From: Streptomyces sp. R28
Lineage (GTDB): Bacteria; Actinomycetota; Actinomycetes; Streptomycetales; Streptomycetaceae
DNA: 64,000 nucleotides
Direction: 5' to 3'
Assembly: GCF_041052385.1 (NCBI RefSeq)
Contig: NZ_CP163439.1
Span: forward strand, 1,240,001-1,304,000
Shown: one piece after another, positions 35,192 through 44,808 of the stretch
Numbering within the stretch: the first letter of the stretch is position 1
Layout of the letters: the number at the start of each line of letters is the position of its first letter
Notes under the pieces: model-generated
Databases searched by the model: none
Seen by the model: only the letters and a program-made list of their open reading frames with translations
Told to the model about the DNA's origin: nothing
Translations under genes and position numbers: made by a program

Positions 35192-35797
35192 ATGCGTAAG
35201 ATCATCGTTTGCACGTTCCTGTCGCTGGACGGCGTCATGCAGGCACCGGGCGGTCCGGACGAGGACGCCGAGAGCGGCTTCGAGCACGGCGGCTGGCAGA
35301 AGCCGGTGTCCGACGACGAGGTCGGCGCGGCCATCGCCGGCTGGTACGAGCCCTCTGACGCAATGCTGCTCGGCCGCAAGACGTACGACATCTTCGCGGC
35401 GTACTGGCCGACCGCCGATCCCGGCAACCCGTTCACCGAGCGGATGAACAGCATGCGCAAGTACGTGGCGTCCCGGACCCTGACGTCCCTGGAGTGGGAG
35501 AACTCCACGCTGCTGGAGGGCGACGTCGCCGACGCCGTGCGCGAGCTGAAGGCGTCCGACGGCGGTGACATCAACGTCGTCGGCAGCGGCGACCTCGCCC
35601 AGACGCTCATGCGACACGACTTGGTCGACGAGTACCGGCTGACCATCCATCCGGTGATCATCGGCACCGGCAAGCGGCTGTTCGCCGACGGAGCGGTCCC
35701 CACCGCTTTGGAACCGGTCAGTGTCTCGACGACGAAGAGCGGCACCGTCGTCGGCGTCTACCGGCCGACCGGCAAGCCCAGCTACGACAGCTACTAG
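35192..35797 (+). CDS. Dihydrofolate reductase-like (RibD C-terminal) protein
   Basis: A 201-residue NADPH-dependent reductase-fold protein (RibD_C family). Motifs: KIIVCTFLSLDGVMQAPGG at the N-terminus, AMLLGRKTYDIFAAYWP at about 58-74, GDINVVGSGDLAQTLMRHDL at about 125-144 (nucleotide loop) and YRLTIHPVIIGTGKRLF. Members reduce pterin- or flavin-related substrates, but most stand-alone copies in actinomycetes have no assigned substrate. ATG 35192 has GAAGGGAG upstream. Intact island; its stop lies two bases before transposon debris begins. Confidence 0.88.
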   Translation: MRKIIVCTFLSLDGVMQAPGGPDEDAESGFEHGGWQKPVSDDEVGAAIAGWYEPSDAMLLGRKTYDIFAAYWPTADPGNPFTERMNSMRKYVASRTLTSLEWENSTLLEGDVADAVRELKASDGGDINVVGSGDLAQTLMRHDLVDEYRLTIHPVIIGTGKRLFADGAVPTALEPVSVSTTKSGTVVGVYRPTGKPSYDSY

Positions 35798-35812
35798 GTT
35801 CTGTCTCTTCGC

Positions 35813-35952
35813 TCAGCGCCGTGCCCAGGTGAGGATTGCGGCGAGGTGGCGTGCGGTCTGGTCGGCGAGGGCGAGTCTGTCGCATCGTGCGGCCAGGCCG
35901 CGCCGCTGCTTGAGGTGGTTGATGCACCGCTCGACGGCGTTGCGCTGTTTGT
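35813..35952 (-). pseudogene. IS5-type transposase tail fragment
   Basis: Minus-strand AYKQRNAVERCINHLKQRRG and LAARCDRLALADQTARHLAA end in a TGA at 35813-35815, the standard C-terminus of small IS5-group transposases in Streptomyces. Just outside lies GGTTCTGTCTCTTCGCT, a plausible element end. It is fused directly to the IS1380 remnant upstream. Confidence 0.75.
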
Positions 35953-35954
35953 AA

Positions 35955-37425
35955 GCATCGGTACCTCACTCGTGGGCGGGCAGGGGCGATTCGGCAGATC
36001 AGGTGGCGGCCGTAGCAGGGCCGCCAGGCGGGCGAAGGCACTCGCTAGCGCATGTCGCCAGGGCCACGTCGCGGCGATGCGTAGGTGTAGACGGCGTCCG
36101 CCGCGGGTGATGCGGGCGGCGGCGTGCAGAAACCGATATCGGAGCTTCTTCGGCTGGGCGGCGGCGAGTTCGCCTTCAAGTAGCAGCATCCGAGTCCAGG
36201 CGAGCAGGTCGGCAGCCGCCAGGGACAGCTCCAGCCAAGCCAGGTTTGGTTGATGGTGAAGTGGCGAGAGGGGAAGTGCCCGAAGCCGGTGGTCCTGCCC
36301 GAGCGCATGCAGTCCTCGACGCGGGCGTGTGCGCGATGACGGACCTCCAGCAATTGCCCGGAGCCCTGGCCGTAGGGGGTGTCGGTGTGGAAGACCTGGT
36401 GACGCATGCCCTCGTCCAGGTCGAACAACGACAGCTGTGCCCCAGGGTGTGGGCGTTCCCGGCGGACGATGATCCGGGTGCCGCCTGGGTAGCCCGCAAG
36501 GTTGACCAGCCCCGTCAGTTCGGCGACCTGAGCGCCGGTCCGCACGGAGCCGTCCTGTTCCAGCGCGGGGTGCCACACGTGCGCGGGCAGAACCCGGATC
36601 GCTCGGCGGACCGTCTCAGTGACGGGATGTCCGGCCGAGAAACGGGTCCGGCTCCCCCGAGAGCGTAGGGCCCGTACATGGTGCAGGAATGCCATCGCCC
36701 CTCCGGCACTGTCGGTGCGAATGAGGATGTCGGTGCCGTGGCGGTGGGCGTCGGGGATCTGGGCCAAGGCCGCGTCGACGACGGTGATGTGGTCACTGGC
36801 GGTGTTCGCACCGGCGTTGCCAGGCCGCGGCACTCCTGCCAGGGCTTCCCCTGTGTTGTCCAGGAAGCACAGCAGCGGGTGGTAGCCGAAGCCGCGCTTG
36901 TAGGTGGCGGCTGCCTGCTCCTTCTCCGAGTGGCAGGTGATGAGTGTGGCGTCAATGTCCACGACCAAGCCGGGCAGGTCGCGCCCACCAGCGCGGGCTG
37001 CCGGCATTCCGTGCTTGGTCTCGGCGGCCTGGAGCCACGCCACCTCCCGGGCGGTGGCCCTGACCGCCCGTAGTGCGGCAAGCGAGGTGGGGCCGATGCC
37101 GGCCAGCAGCCGCAAAGCAGTCCGGGGGGGAGGCCACCGGTCCGAACACCTCGGCCTGGTCACGCAGAAGGGCCAGATCCGTGATCGTCGCGCCACCGTC
37201 GGCGAGCATCACCGCCAGATCGACCGCGATCCGTCCGGGGTCGTGTCAGTTGCCGCGCGGCCGCAGCCGCAGCGGCGCATCGGTCAAGGCCGCGGTCAAG
37301 CCGGTGGCATCGGCGAGGTCCGTCAGCAGCCGGGGCCCGGCATGGCTGACCACTCCACGGCCGTCAGCCGACACAACGAACTTGGGACGCGACCCGGAAG
37401 TGTGCACGCAGATCGCCTTCCTGCT
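35955..37425 (-). pseudogene. IS1380-family transposase (second subfamily), frameshifted
   Basis: The protein runs from about 37425 (RPKFVVSADGRGVVSHAGPR) through MMLADGGATITDLALLRDQA and VVDIDATLITCHSEKEQAAA (first Asp), RPGNAGANTASDH and LIRTDSAGGAMAF, to QPKKLRYRFLHAAARITRGG near the end. The frame changes at about 37230 (a stop after RLRPRG), 37130 and 36250. It is a different subfamily from the copies at 15.6 and 18.2 kb. Inactive as written. Confidence 0.85.
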
Positions 37426-37524
37426 GTGATGACAGAGACCTTTGACAAGCCTCATCATCCCAGCTCAAAGGGCAATTTCTTCTTCCTCGTCAAGATCCAA
37501 ACACTACCGCAAATGAAACGTGGG

Positions 37525-38301
37525 CTAGCGGCCGAGGAATCTTTCGACCACCGTCGCCAGGGCCTCCGGACTTTCGTCCGGGGCGAAGTGACCGGCGTCG
37601 TCGAAGACCTCGAGCTCAGCGTTCGGATACCACTGCAGCCAGGTGGACCGCATGGTGTCGGGGCCCATCCCGGGGTCGTTCGCACCAGCCACCACGAGCA
37701 CTGGCGTCGGGTTTCCCTTGACCAGCTCGTGAATGTCGGGGCCGCGCGTCCAGGATTCGAGGTACGAGCGCAGGGCCGCCTGCGAGGAGCGTTCCGAGCC
37801 GTTCACTCTGGCGTCCAGCCACGCGTCGTCGTGCCGACTGCCGGTGAGGGCGTCGAAGATCGTCCTGCGGTTGCCGGACTCCTCCACGGCCCCGGCGAAC
37901 AGCTCCCACATCTCCCCTTCGAGCGGGAAGCCGGAGGCGGGCACCGGTGAGATGCCGACGATCGAGCGGATCCGCGAGGGGGCGTCCAGCAACATCTGCT
38001 GGGCCGCCTTGCCGCCCATGGAGTGACCGATGACCGAGAAGGTGTCCCAGCCGAGGTCGTCGGCCACGGCGAGGGCGTCCGCCGCGATCTCCTCCATCGT
38101 GTACGTGCCAGGGGTCTCCACCGCCTCGCCATACCCACGGCAGTCCACGAACGCGTAACTGAACGCGCCACCATCCAGACGCTGCCGCAGCTGGCCGAAA
38201 CTCGACCTGTCACTGAGCCAATGGTGAAGTGCGAGGACCCGCTCCGGACCGCTGCCCTGTACCTCGTACGGAATTACGTGTCCTGCTGCGTGACCTGTCA
38301 C
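37525..38301 (-). CDS. Alpha/beta hydrolase
   Basis: A 258-residue esterase-like hydrolase, cytoplasmic, substrate unknown. The nucleophile elbow is VIGHSMGGKAAQQML (Ser near residue 95), the oxyanion region is ALHHWLSDRSSFG, the acid is in VLVVAGANDPGMG and the last His in DDAGHFAPDESPEAL. The catalytic triad is complete. The longer upstream frame joins an IS1380 fragment and is not part of the gene; GTG 38301, with GGAGGGGGAGA nine bases upstream, is the natural start. Confidence 0.87.
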   Translation of the reverse strand: MTGHAAGHVIPYEVQGSGPERVLALHHWLSDRSSFGQLRQRLDGGAFSYAFVDCRGYGEAVETPGTYTMEEIAADALAVADDLGWDTFSVIGHSMGGKAAQQMLLDAPSRIRSIVGISPVPASGFPLEGEMWELFAGAVEESGNRRTIFDALTGSRHDDAWLDARVNGSERSSQAALRSYLESWTRGPDIHELVKGNPTPVLVVAGANDPGMGPDTMRSTWLQWYPNAELEVFDDAGHFAPDESPEALATVVERFLGR

Positions 38302-38439
38302 AACGTCGGGTCTCCCCCTCCGGGCCGGGTCAGGAATCCCAACGGTTTGAGGGTTCGCCCCAACGGCGTAGCAGCGCGAGCCGGCAACCGAAGGTACGAA
38401 TCTTGCCGGCCAGGCCACCCCGGCCCGGACTTTCACACG

Positions 38440-38705
38440 AGCCCGTTGACGGCCTCGGGTCGTCCAGCCGCTTCCAGCCACGCAAACGCCTCGCCGGTGT
38501 TCCAGGACCAGGCCGGGCACATGCGTCCCGCGGCCCGGTGGCGGGTCTTCTCTCACCGTTTCGGCGGCCTGCAGCCGCGCCCTCTCGAGCCGAAGCGGGG
38601 CCGGGCTCAGAAGAGCCAGTGCCCGCTCGTCAACGTCGGCAAGCAGTCGCCAGGCTCTCGGGGTCGAGGCGACCGAGCCGAACACTTCGGCCTGTTCAAA
38701 TACCC
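38440..38705 (-). pseudogene. IS1380-family transposase fragment
   Basis: EQAEVFGSVASTPRAWRLLA, RARLQAAETVRED and HVPGLVLEHRR align with the matching part of the 36 kb copy (DQAEVFGPVAS, WLQAAETKHG, DLPGLVVDID), but the catalytic Asp position is lost and both ends are missing. It lies just upstream of the hydrolase promoter region. Confidence 0.75.
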
Positions 38706-39031
38706 TGCACGTAAAAGATGTCCTCCGCCTGGACCGACAGAACTCCTCAGCAAGGTCCAAAGTCCCAGGCCAGGAAGGCGCATTCGCGTCCGCCTCGCCA
38801 ACCGCCACGGTGAGCGCGTGGGACACCGAGCCGAGGATGCCTCTGGTCGGTGCGGCGGATCCGAGCCGGGTGGGTCCGCACGGGTTGGAGCTCGTCATGG
38901 CCGTCTGCCCGCACTTTTGAGGTGCACCGCGAGCCGGTGGGCAAGCGCGTTGTGGCGGCGGTGATACTTACCGACGACGCGATCGGGGACGTGGCCGGCC
39001 GCCCGGCCTGATCAGGTCGACGTCGAGCTTT

Positions 39032-40279
39032 TCAGTCAAAGACCGCGAGGTGGTCGGCGGCGCCTCCGTGCCACTCAATCATGAAGAGGGTGGCGTCGTC
39101 GCTGGTACGCCCGGCGCGTTCTTCCTTCAGCGTGTGGGAGAGCCGACGCAGGTCCGCCCGCATGCCGTCCGACGGTTCCTGGCCCAGGCGGTTGACGCAG
39201 TGGATGAGACGTTCCTCGCCGAAGGGCTGCCCGCCGTCGACGCGTTCCTCGATGATGCCGTCGGTGTAACAGAGCACCCGGTCGCCCCGCTGGAGTGTGT
39301 GCTCTTTGATGCGGGGCATCTCGCCTCCGAAGCCGACGGGCAGCGTCGTCGCGCTCTCCAGCTGCTGCACGACCTGGCCGTCGCGGATCAGCAGCGGCGC
39401 GGGGTGGCCCGCGTTGACCAACTCCAGCTCTCCGGTGGCGATGTTCAGGTGCATCAGCTGCGCGGTGACGAAGTGGTCGTCGCCGAACTGCCGGGAGATG
39501 GCAAGGTCCATGAACGTGTACTTTTCGGCCAGGCTGACGAACACGCGCCTGGCATGGCGGTAGGCACCGATGGCGATGGTCGCCATCGAGGCGGCGTCCA
39601 GATCATGGCCCATCGCGTCGATCACGGCCAGATGCAGGATGTTGTCGTTGAGGGCGTAGTCGAAGCTGTCGCCGGCTGCGCGGTAGGCGGGCTCCAGAAT
39701 GCCTGCCACCTGAACCTGGGGCACGGTCATCGTCAGCGGTGGCAGCAGGCTCCACTGGATCTCCGCGGACACGCTCATCGGCTCCCGGCGCCGGGCCAGG
39801 AAGAACTGGTCGGTGTAGGCGTTCTTCGTGACCAGCATGTCCGCGACCAGGCTGGCGAGCCTGCCCAACAGACGCCGGTCGTCGTCACCGACGGCGTCCA
39901 CGGTCAGGGCCAACACCCCCACCTGGTCGCTGCCGTCCAGCAGCGGCAGGTACATCCGGACGCCGCCGCGGGCCTGCGCCACTTCGACGACCTCCGCCCG
40001 CAGGAAGGAGCGTCCGGCAGGCGAGTCGGTCACCGGCTCGGGCTGGCCCACGTGCAGCTTGTCGCCCTGAAGCGGCACCAGCAGCTCTTGGGCGTAGTCC
40101 TGGAGCAGGATGGAGACGTCACGGCCGCCGATCCTGGCCACCTCCCCCGCGATCAGCGGGGCGATCAGCTGCGGCGGCAACAGCCGCGCCCTGTCCAGCA
40201 GCACGCCGAGAAGCCGCTCGCCGAAACCCTCCGCCCGGTCCACGCTGTCCTCGCCCATGGCCCGGCTCGCCACCTCCAT
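39032..40279 (-). CDS. PP2C-like SpoIIE-family serine phosphatase with GAF-like domain
   Basis: A 415-residue cytoplasmic phosphatase of the Rsb/SpoIIE group that dephosphorylates anti-anti-sigma factors or similar partners. The N-terminal half (about 20-180) looks like a GAF sensor (GVRMYLPLLDGSDQVGVLAL). The phosphatase half starts at AEIQWSLLPPL near 195; metal ligands are in AAGDSFDYALNDNILHLAVI plus DAMGHDLDAA, then AGHPAPLLIRDG, LCYTDGIIEERVDGG and SDDATLFMIEWH. The motifs are complete except that the usual GGD reads AGD. ATG 40279 is one option; ATG 40258 with GGAGGT farther upstream is the other. No partner kinase is adjacent. Confidence 0.88.
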   Translation of the reverse strand: MEVASRAMGEDSVDRAEGFGERLLGVLLDRARLLPPQLIAPLIAGEVARIGGRDVSILLQDYAQELLVPLQGDKLHVGQPEPVTDSPAGRSFLRAEVVEVAQARGGVRMYLPLLDGSDQVGVLALTVDAVGDDDRRLLGRLASLVADMLVTKNAYTDQFFLARRREPMSVSAEIQWSLLPPLTMTVPQVQVAGILEPAYRAAGDSFDYALNDNILHLAVIDAMGHDLDAASMATIAIGAYRHARRVFVSLAEKYTFMDLAISRQFGDDHFVTAQLMHLNIATGELELVNAGHPAPLLIRDGQVVQQLESATTLPVGFGGEMPRIKEHTLQRGDRVLCYTDGIIEERVDGGQPFGEERLIHCVNRLGQEPSDGMRADLRRLSHTLKEERAGRTSDDATLFMIEWHGGAADHLAVFD

Positions 40280-40750
40280 CCCGCCATCCACGCCGCTGAC
40301 TGCCGACGCACAACGTGCCCCGGTCAGCTGCCGGAGCGGCTCATTACGCCATGCGCGGCATGTCGGCCCGGGCTGTCGGCGCTGTCCGCGCCCGACATGT
40401 TCGGCCCAGGTCGTGGCGGCCACCAGGCGCAACGACGGTTCCCCATCCAGGCGTCCCTTGGCCTGCTCCGGCCTGGCAGCGGGCCAAGGGACGTGGCTTG
40501 TTCAGGAGGCTCGGCCGGCCGCGTGGCCCCATCGCTTCCCCCTCGGGCTCGCTGAGGAATCACGTCTCCGGACGGGCCATCTTCACTGCGTACGCCATGC
40601 TCGGCATCGCTCGCGTGCACGACCTCGCTGGGTAGCGGGAAGAGAGGCGTTCATCCAGCACGTCAGAGATCGTTTATGGGACAACCGGGAACCGTTTCCT
40701 CGGTTGGGCATATTCGACGCCCGACCGCGCTCATCTCATGCGTACGCAGG
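40280..40750. other. Intergenic DNA, no gene seen
   Basis: About 470 bases between two leftward genes. A short inverted repeat CATGTCGG...CCGACATG lies near 40359-40399. No coding frame is convincing. Confidence 0.45.
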
Positions 40751-41680
40751 TCAGCCGCCTCGCCGGGCCTGCTGAGTCCGAGCGGCAAGGCACTCCTCCG
40801 CGAACGCCAATGCTTTGAGGTGGTACGCGCGGGCTGCCCAGCCGAGGCTGATGTTGTGGCCGGCATGCGGGAGATGATCGACGACGACCCGTGGGGCCGC
40901 GGACAGCCGTCCGACCAGATCGGCGAGGTCCTCGTCGTCCCGGCTCCACCAAGCCTCATGCTGCGCGAAGGTGAGTCGGACGGGGACGCGGACTCGTGGC
41001 AGGACCCAGGCCGACAGCCGCATCCAGCCGGCCACTGCGCTGACCTCCTGAGCCGGCATGGTCGCCACGACCGTCTGGCACATCCGGAACGTGTCGGGCG
41101 GATACAAGCTCAGCGGGCCCCAGTTCCGCTGCCGCAGCCCCTCGCCGCGGTCGGGGCTGAGCTGACCGGCGTGCACGGCCGGTCGGCGGCCGCACCCGGA
41201 GACTTCCACACCCAGCGGGGCCGGCCCCTGCCAGTCGGCGGCCACAGCGAAGGCGACCTTGGCGCCGAAGGAGTGGCCCAGCAGCAGTGTGCCGACGCCC
41301 GGAGTGTGGGCAGCTGTGAAGGCGGCTATCGCCGCGCGCACGGTGGTGGCCTGCAGGCTGAGTTTCTGCCCGGCGGGAAGCCGGTCGGCGGACGTTCCGT
41401 AACCCGGGCGGTCCAGGGCCAGCACCGTGTAGCCCAGGCGCGCTCCCAAAACCAGCAGGGACACATCGGGGTGTGCCTGGCCGTCGAAATACCCGGCATT
41501 CATGCCGCAGCCGTGCAAGGCCACGATCACAGCGCGCGGATCCTGTGCCGGCTCGCTCACTAAGCCCGAGAGTGTGATGCCATCCGCATCGATGGTGAGC
41601 GGGCGTACCCCGGGAGAGAGCATCCGGTGCTGCTGTGCTGACACAGCCGATGACGTACGGGCGGCAGGCTGCACGTTCAT
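40751..41680 (-). CDS. Alpha/beta hydrolase (second)
   Basis: A hydrolase of about 309 residues, unrelated in detail to the one at 37.5 kb. Oxyanion motif VIVALHGCGMNAGYFDGQA near residue 55, LALDRPGYGTSADRLPAG, nucleophile elbow LLLGHSFGAKVAFAVAADW near 130, and last His in DHLPHAGHNISLGWAA. The acid is less clear (RDDEDLADL). No signal peptide. The start is uncertain: ATG 41680 and ATG 41623 are both possible and neither has a strong ribosome site. Upstream lies IS1380 debris. Confidence 0.8.
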   Translation of the reverse strand: MNVQPAARTSSAVSAQQHRMLSPGVRPLTIDADGITLSGLVSEPAQDPRAVIVALHGCGMNAGYFDGQAHPDVSLLVLGARLGYTVLALDRPGYGTSADRLPAGQKLSLQATTVRAAIAAFTAAHTPGVGTLLLGHSFGAKVAFAVAADWQGPAPLGVEVSGCGRRPAVHAGQLSPDRGEGLRQRNWGPLSLYPPDTFRMCQTVVATMPAQEVSAVAGWMRLSAWVLPRVRVPVRLTFAQHEAWWSRDDEDLADLVGRLSAAPRVVVDHLPHAGHNISLGWAARAYHLKALAFAEECLAARTQQARRGG

Positions 41681-42129
41681 CGCGATCTCAGCCACGGCAT
41701 GCCCCTTGACCACATCCAGCAGCAATGGCCAGGCTTTGACGGTCTGCTGTCGCCAACCTTGACAGGCGGGATGCGTCCCCAGCGCAGCGTCGCACTACCT
41801 CGCGCCCAGCGAGTCTCCCCGTCGGCGCCCCGCCCGTCTGGGGCAACGCCGCGGCGCTCTCGCACAGGCTGAAGGCACAACCGATGACATCGGCACTGAT
41901 CGTGACTCGGCGGCCTCCGCACCGCGAAGCCGCCTCGACGACAGCATGAGGACGGATATCCATGATGCCCAGCATCCAGCCCTGAACCAGTCCCTGCCGC
42001 CTCGACGCGGCCATTTGCCCTACCCCGCCGAGACGGCGTCAGATCTGTCGGGGGGGCCTTCAACTCGAGTCGGGCTCGTAGGGCAGCCGAGAAACACGCA
42101 CTCATGGTGAATCTTGAGGCAACGTAGCC
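41681..42129. other. Decayed region upstream of the hydrolase
   Basis: About 450 bases. A minus-strand frame 41688-42014 has MLGIMDIRPHAVVEAASRCG but no recognisable family and overlaps the hydrolase leader. Probably degraded. Confidence 0.4.
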
Positions 42130-42245
42130 GAACAGCCCTCCCTGGCCCCGCAGCGCGGTCAGGTCCGCAATGGCCTCGCCCTCGTCGGCGAGCATCACCG
42201 CCAGATCGGTGGCGATCCGTCCCGGTCATGTCCGATCGAGCGAGG
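42130..42245 (-). pseudogene. IS1380-family transposase scrap
   Basis: RIATDLAVMLADEGEAIADL then TALRGQGGLFGYVAS matches the early part of the 36 kb copy (DLAVMLADGGATITDLALLR). About 38 residues only. Confidence 0.7.
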
Positions 42246-42364
42246 CCGCCGCGGCTTGGGAGCGGTGGAGTACACGGCGGTCAGCCAAGTGGTATCGGCA
42301 CGATCCGCCGACCACAGTGCCCCGGCACGACCGATCACCCCCGAGTCATCAGCCACTGACATAC

Positions 42365-42840
42365 ACCCTTGGACGCCTGCAGAGAGTCGATCAGGACGTG
42401 CTCGACGACGCCCGAGGAATGGGAATGAACCGATTCCACAGGCTCTGGCAGATCGAGTTGCCAATGGCCTGGCCAGTCATACTCGCCGGCCTGCGGGTCT
42501 CGGCGCAGCTGACCGTCGGCATCGTCACCATTGCCGCCTTCGAGGTCAACATGGGGCTCGGTTACTACGGTTACACCTCGCTCGACAACCTCGGCTCGGT
42601 GAACACGGGAACGAGGCGCTGGTGTGCGTGCTCTTCCTCGCCCTCATAGCGCCGGCCCTGCTGCTCGTCCAGGTCGCGTATGTCGCCCTGCTCGAGTCCG
42701 CGGGCGCACCGACACCAAGCATGGGCAGGGATCACCACGAGATCGCGGATGCCCTGGCCGCCCTGTGGGCCGGGCTCCGGCTCCAGTGGCTCATAGACCC
42801 GCGTCGCGACCTGGTCGCCCGGATGACGGCCGGATGACGG
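42365..42840 (+). pseudogene. Chimeric remnant: osmoprotectant ABC permease joined to a TetR tail
   Basis: The first part is the inner-membrane permease of a glycine-betaine/choline (OpuC/ProW) transporter: RVDQDVLDDARGMGMNRFHR, LWQIELPMAWPVILAGLRVS and GLGYYGYTSLDNLGSVN, the EAA-loop region. The frame shifts near 42605 and continues with EALVCVLFLALIAPALLLVQ. From about 42733 the text changes to the C-terminal helix of a TetR repressor (HEIADALAALWAGLRLQWLI ... DLVARM), ending at 42836. Two deletions must have joined them. Confidence 0.75.
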
Positions 42841-42906
42841 CCGGGTTGGAGGACCTGCTGGGCACCAAGGTCCCCACCGAGCGGTCGCCCTCCTCGCCGG
42901 GCTGGG

Positions 42907-43605
42907 TCAGAGGGCGCCTGCCGGACCCGGCGCCGGCGGCTGTGGCTTCACCAGTCCGCTCTGGTAGGCGATGACCACGAGTTGGGCGCGGTCGCGGGCA
43001 TCCAGCTTGGTCATGGCCCGTTGGATGTGGCTGCGTACGGTGAGCGGGCTCAGGACGAGCCGGTCGGCGATCTGTGCGTTGGACCTGCCGCGCGCGGCCA
43101 GGGTCACGACCTCCCGTTCACGGTCGGTGAGGGTCTTGACGGCGTCGGGGAGGACGAGGAGGTCGTCGGTGTCCGGGGTGGCCAGAAAGCGGCTGATGAG
43201 GGTCCGAGTGGCGGTGGGTGACAGGAGGGCTTCGCCGGCCGCGACGGTGCGGATGCCCGACAGCAGAACGTCGGGGCTGACGCCCTTGCCGAGGAATCCG
43301 CTCGCGCCGGCGCGCACGGCCTTGGCAACGTTCTCGTCGTTCTCGAAGGTGGTGAGGACGAGGATGTGGGTGTCCGTCAGCTCGGGCCGGGAGCAGATCT
43401 CGGCGGTGGCCGCCACTCCGTCGAGGTGCGGCATCCGGATGTCCATGACTACCACGTCGGGCCGGTGCGCCTCGGTCAGCTCGACGGCTTCCCTCCCGTC
43501 GGCGGCCTCCGCGATCACCGTCAGGTCGTCGGTCGAGTCGATGAGGATGCGGAAGGTGGCCCGGAGCAGGGCCTGGTCGTCGGCGAGCAGGACGCGGATG
43601 GTCAT
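42907..43605 (-). CDS. NarL/FixJ-family response regulator
   Basis: A 232-residue two-component transcription factor. The receiver domain has the acidic pair at D9/D10 (VLLADDQALL), phospho-acceptor D55 in VVVMDIRMP, the switch Thr in VLTTFEND and Lys in LGKGVSP. The output domain is a LuxR helix-turn-helix, LTDREREVVTLAARGRSNAQ then IADRLVLSPLTVRSHIQRAM. The ATG at 43605 overlaps the stop of the upstream histidine kinase, so the two were co-translated; that kinase is truncated, so phosphorylation may now come from elsewhere. Confidence 0.92.
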   Translation of the reverse strand: MTIRVLLADDQALLRATFRILIDSTDDLTVIAEAADGREAVELTEAHRPDVVVMDIRMPHLDGVAATAEICSRPELTDTHILVLTTFENDENVAKAVRAGASGFLGKGVSPDVLLSGIRTVAAGEALLSPTATRTLISRFLATPDTDDLLVLPDAVKTLTDREREVVTLAARGRSNAQIADRLVLSPLTVRSHIQRAMTKLDARDRAQLVVIAYQSGLVKPQPPAPGPAGAL

Positions 43606-44480
43606 GGCGCGGGGCTTTCGTGGTGGTGGTCGATGGCACTGCTGGGCAGGGTGTCGAGCGACAGGGTGCACACGACCTCGAAGCCGCCCTGGGCACGGTG
43701 GCCCGAGTGAAAGGTGCCGCCCGCCGATGTGGCTCGCTCGCGCATGCTGATCAGGCCGAACCCGCCTCCCGGGCCGGGCGGCACGCCGGGGCGGTCGGGA
43801 GCGGTGTCGTTGGTGACAGTCAGGGTCAGACGACGGGGCGTGAAGGTGAGCCGTACTTCGGCGGTGCGGCCGGCGCCGTGCTTGGTGACGTTGGTGAGCG
43901 CTTCCTGGAGGATCCGGTAGGCCGTCAGATCGAGTACGGGGGTGAGCGGGCGCCACTCCCCCTCGACAGTGACGTTGACCTGGAGGCCGGCCGCCGCACA
44001 GGAACCGACCAGGTCGGGCAGCTGGTCCAGTCCCGGCGCGGGGGCCAGGCCGCCCGCGGGGTCGGTGTCCTGTCGTAGCAGCCCCACAGTGGCCTTGAGT
44101 TCACGCAGGGCCGCCGCCGCCGTCTCCGGGAGCCTGTCGATGATCTCCTGGGCCTTGTCGGGCCGGGTCCGCAGGAGGTGCTTCACGGCTCCGGCCTGGG
44201 CGTCGGCCAGGGTCAGGTGGTGGGCGACCACGTCGTGCAGTTCGCGTGCGATGCGCATGCGCTCCTGGACGACCCGGTGGCGTGCCTCCTCCTCGCGCTG
44301 CCGGTCGGCGTGTTCGGCGCGGGCCTCGGCGTACTCGCGGCGCACCCGCCGGTACCCGCCGGGGGCCGCGCAGAGCAGGATCCACGCCGTGGGGTTGACG
44401 ACGGCGAAGACAACGGAGTCGAGGAAGGAGGGGAAGACCAGGCCGCTGACCCCTACGCAGCCCGTGCCGATCAGAGCGCT
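43602..44480 (-). pseudogene. Histidine kinase, membrane sensor part missing
   Basis: Partner of the response regulator. The catalytic half is complete: MRIARELHDVVAHHLTLADA holds the phospho-acceptor His, YRILQEALTNVTKHGAG the N box, and PGGGFGLISMRERATSAGG the G boxes. Only the last membrane segment (LDSVVFAVVNPTAWILLCAA) remains of the usual four to six, and homology stops near 44480 where unrelated DNA begins; such kinases are normally about 390-430 residues. GTG 44345 could express a 247-residue soluble kinase core, so some activity is possible. Confidence 0.78.
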
Positions 44481-44808
44481 GTGCGGACGAGGTCCTTGGT
44501 GTGCTCGTCGTTCGGGCCGGTGGACGGGACCGCCGAGAAGAGCGCGGTGTCACCGGCCGGGTTGAACTGCGCCGCGGAGACGGAGACGACCCCCGTGTGG
44601 CCGAACGCGGTGCTGTCCCGCCGTACCCGCAACAACCGTCCTGCCCGTGGGGCGACCGACAACGGCGGAACCCGGTGGGCCCGCCCCGACGGAACGCTCG
44701 TCACCGGCTCCGCCGACAACGGGACGTGGACGGCGAGTACGACGTCCTGTTGAGACGTGGGCGGGCCGGCCCTGAGTATCTGCTCAGGGCCGCCCCGCCC
44801 GCGCACTA
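44481..44808. other. Junction region between kinase remnant and dctA, no gene seen
   Basis: A minus-strand piece AFGHTGVVSVSAAQFNPAGD resembles the end of a beta-lactamase-like protein, and would be the DNA that replaced the kinase N-terminus. Too short and weak to name. The stop of the dctA-like gene lies at its right edge. Confidence 0.4.

Noticed and set aside
37525..38898. A 457-residue fusion of transposase sequence with an alpha/beta hydrolase
   Set aside because: The first 200 residues are an IS1380 fragment in frame by chance. GTG 38301 has a good ribosome site and gives a normal-length hydrolase.
40359..40399. Inverted repeat near the phosphatase start as a terminator
   Set aside because: Only 8 bp of pairing with a 25-base loop containing its own short matches; common by chance at this GC content.
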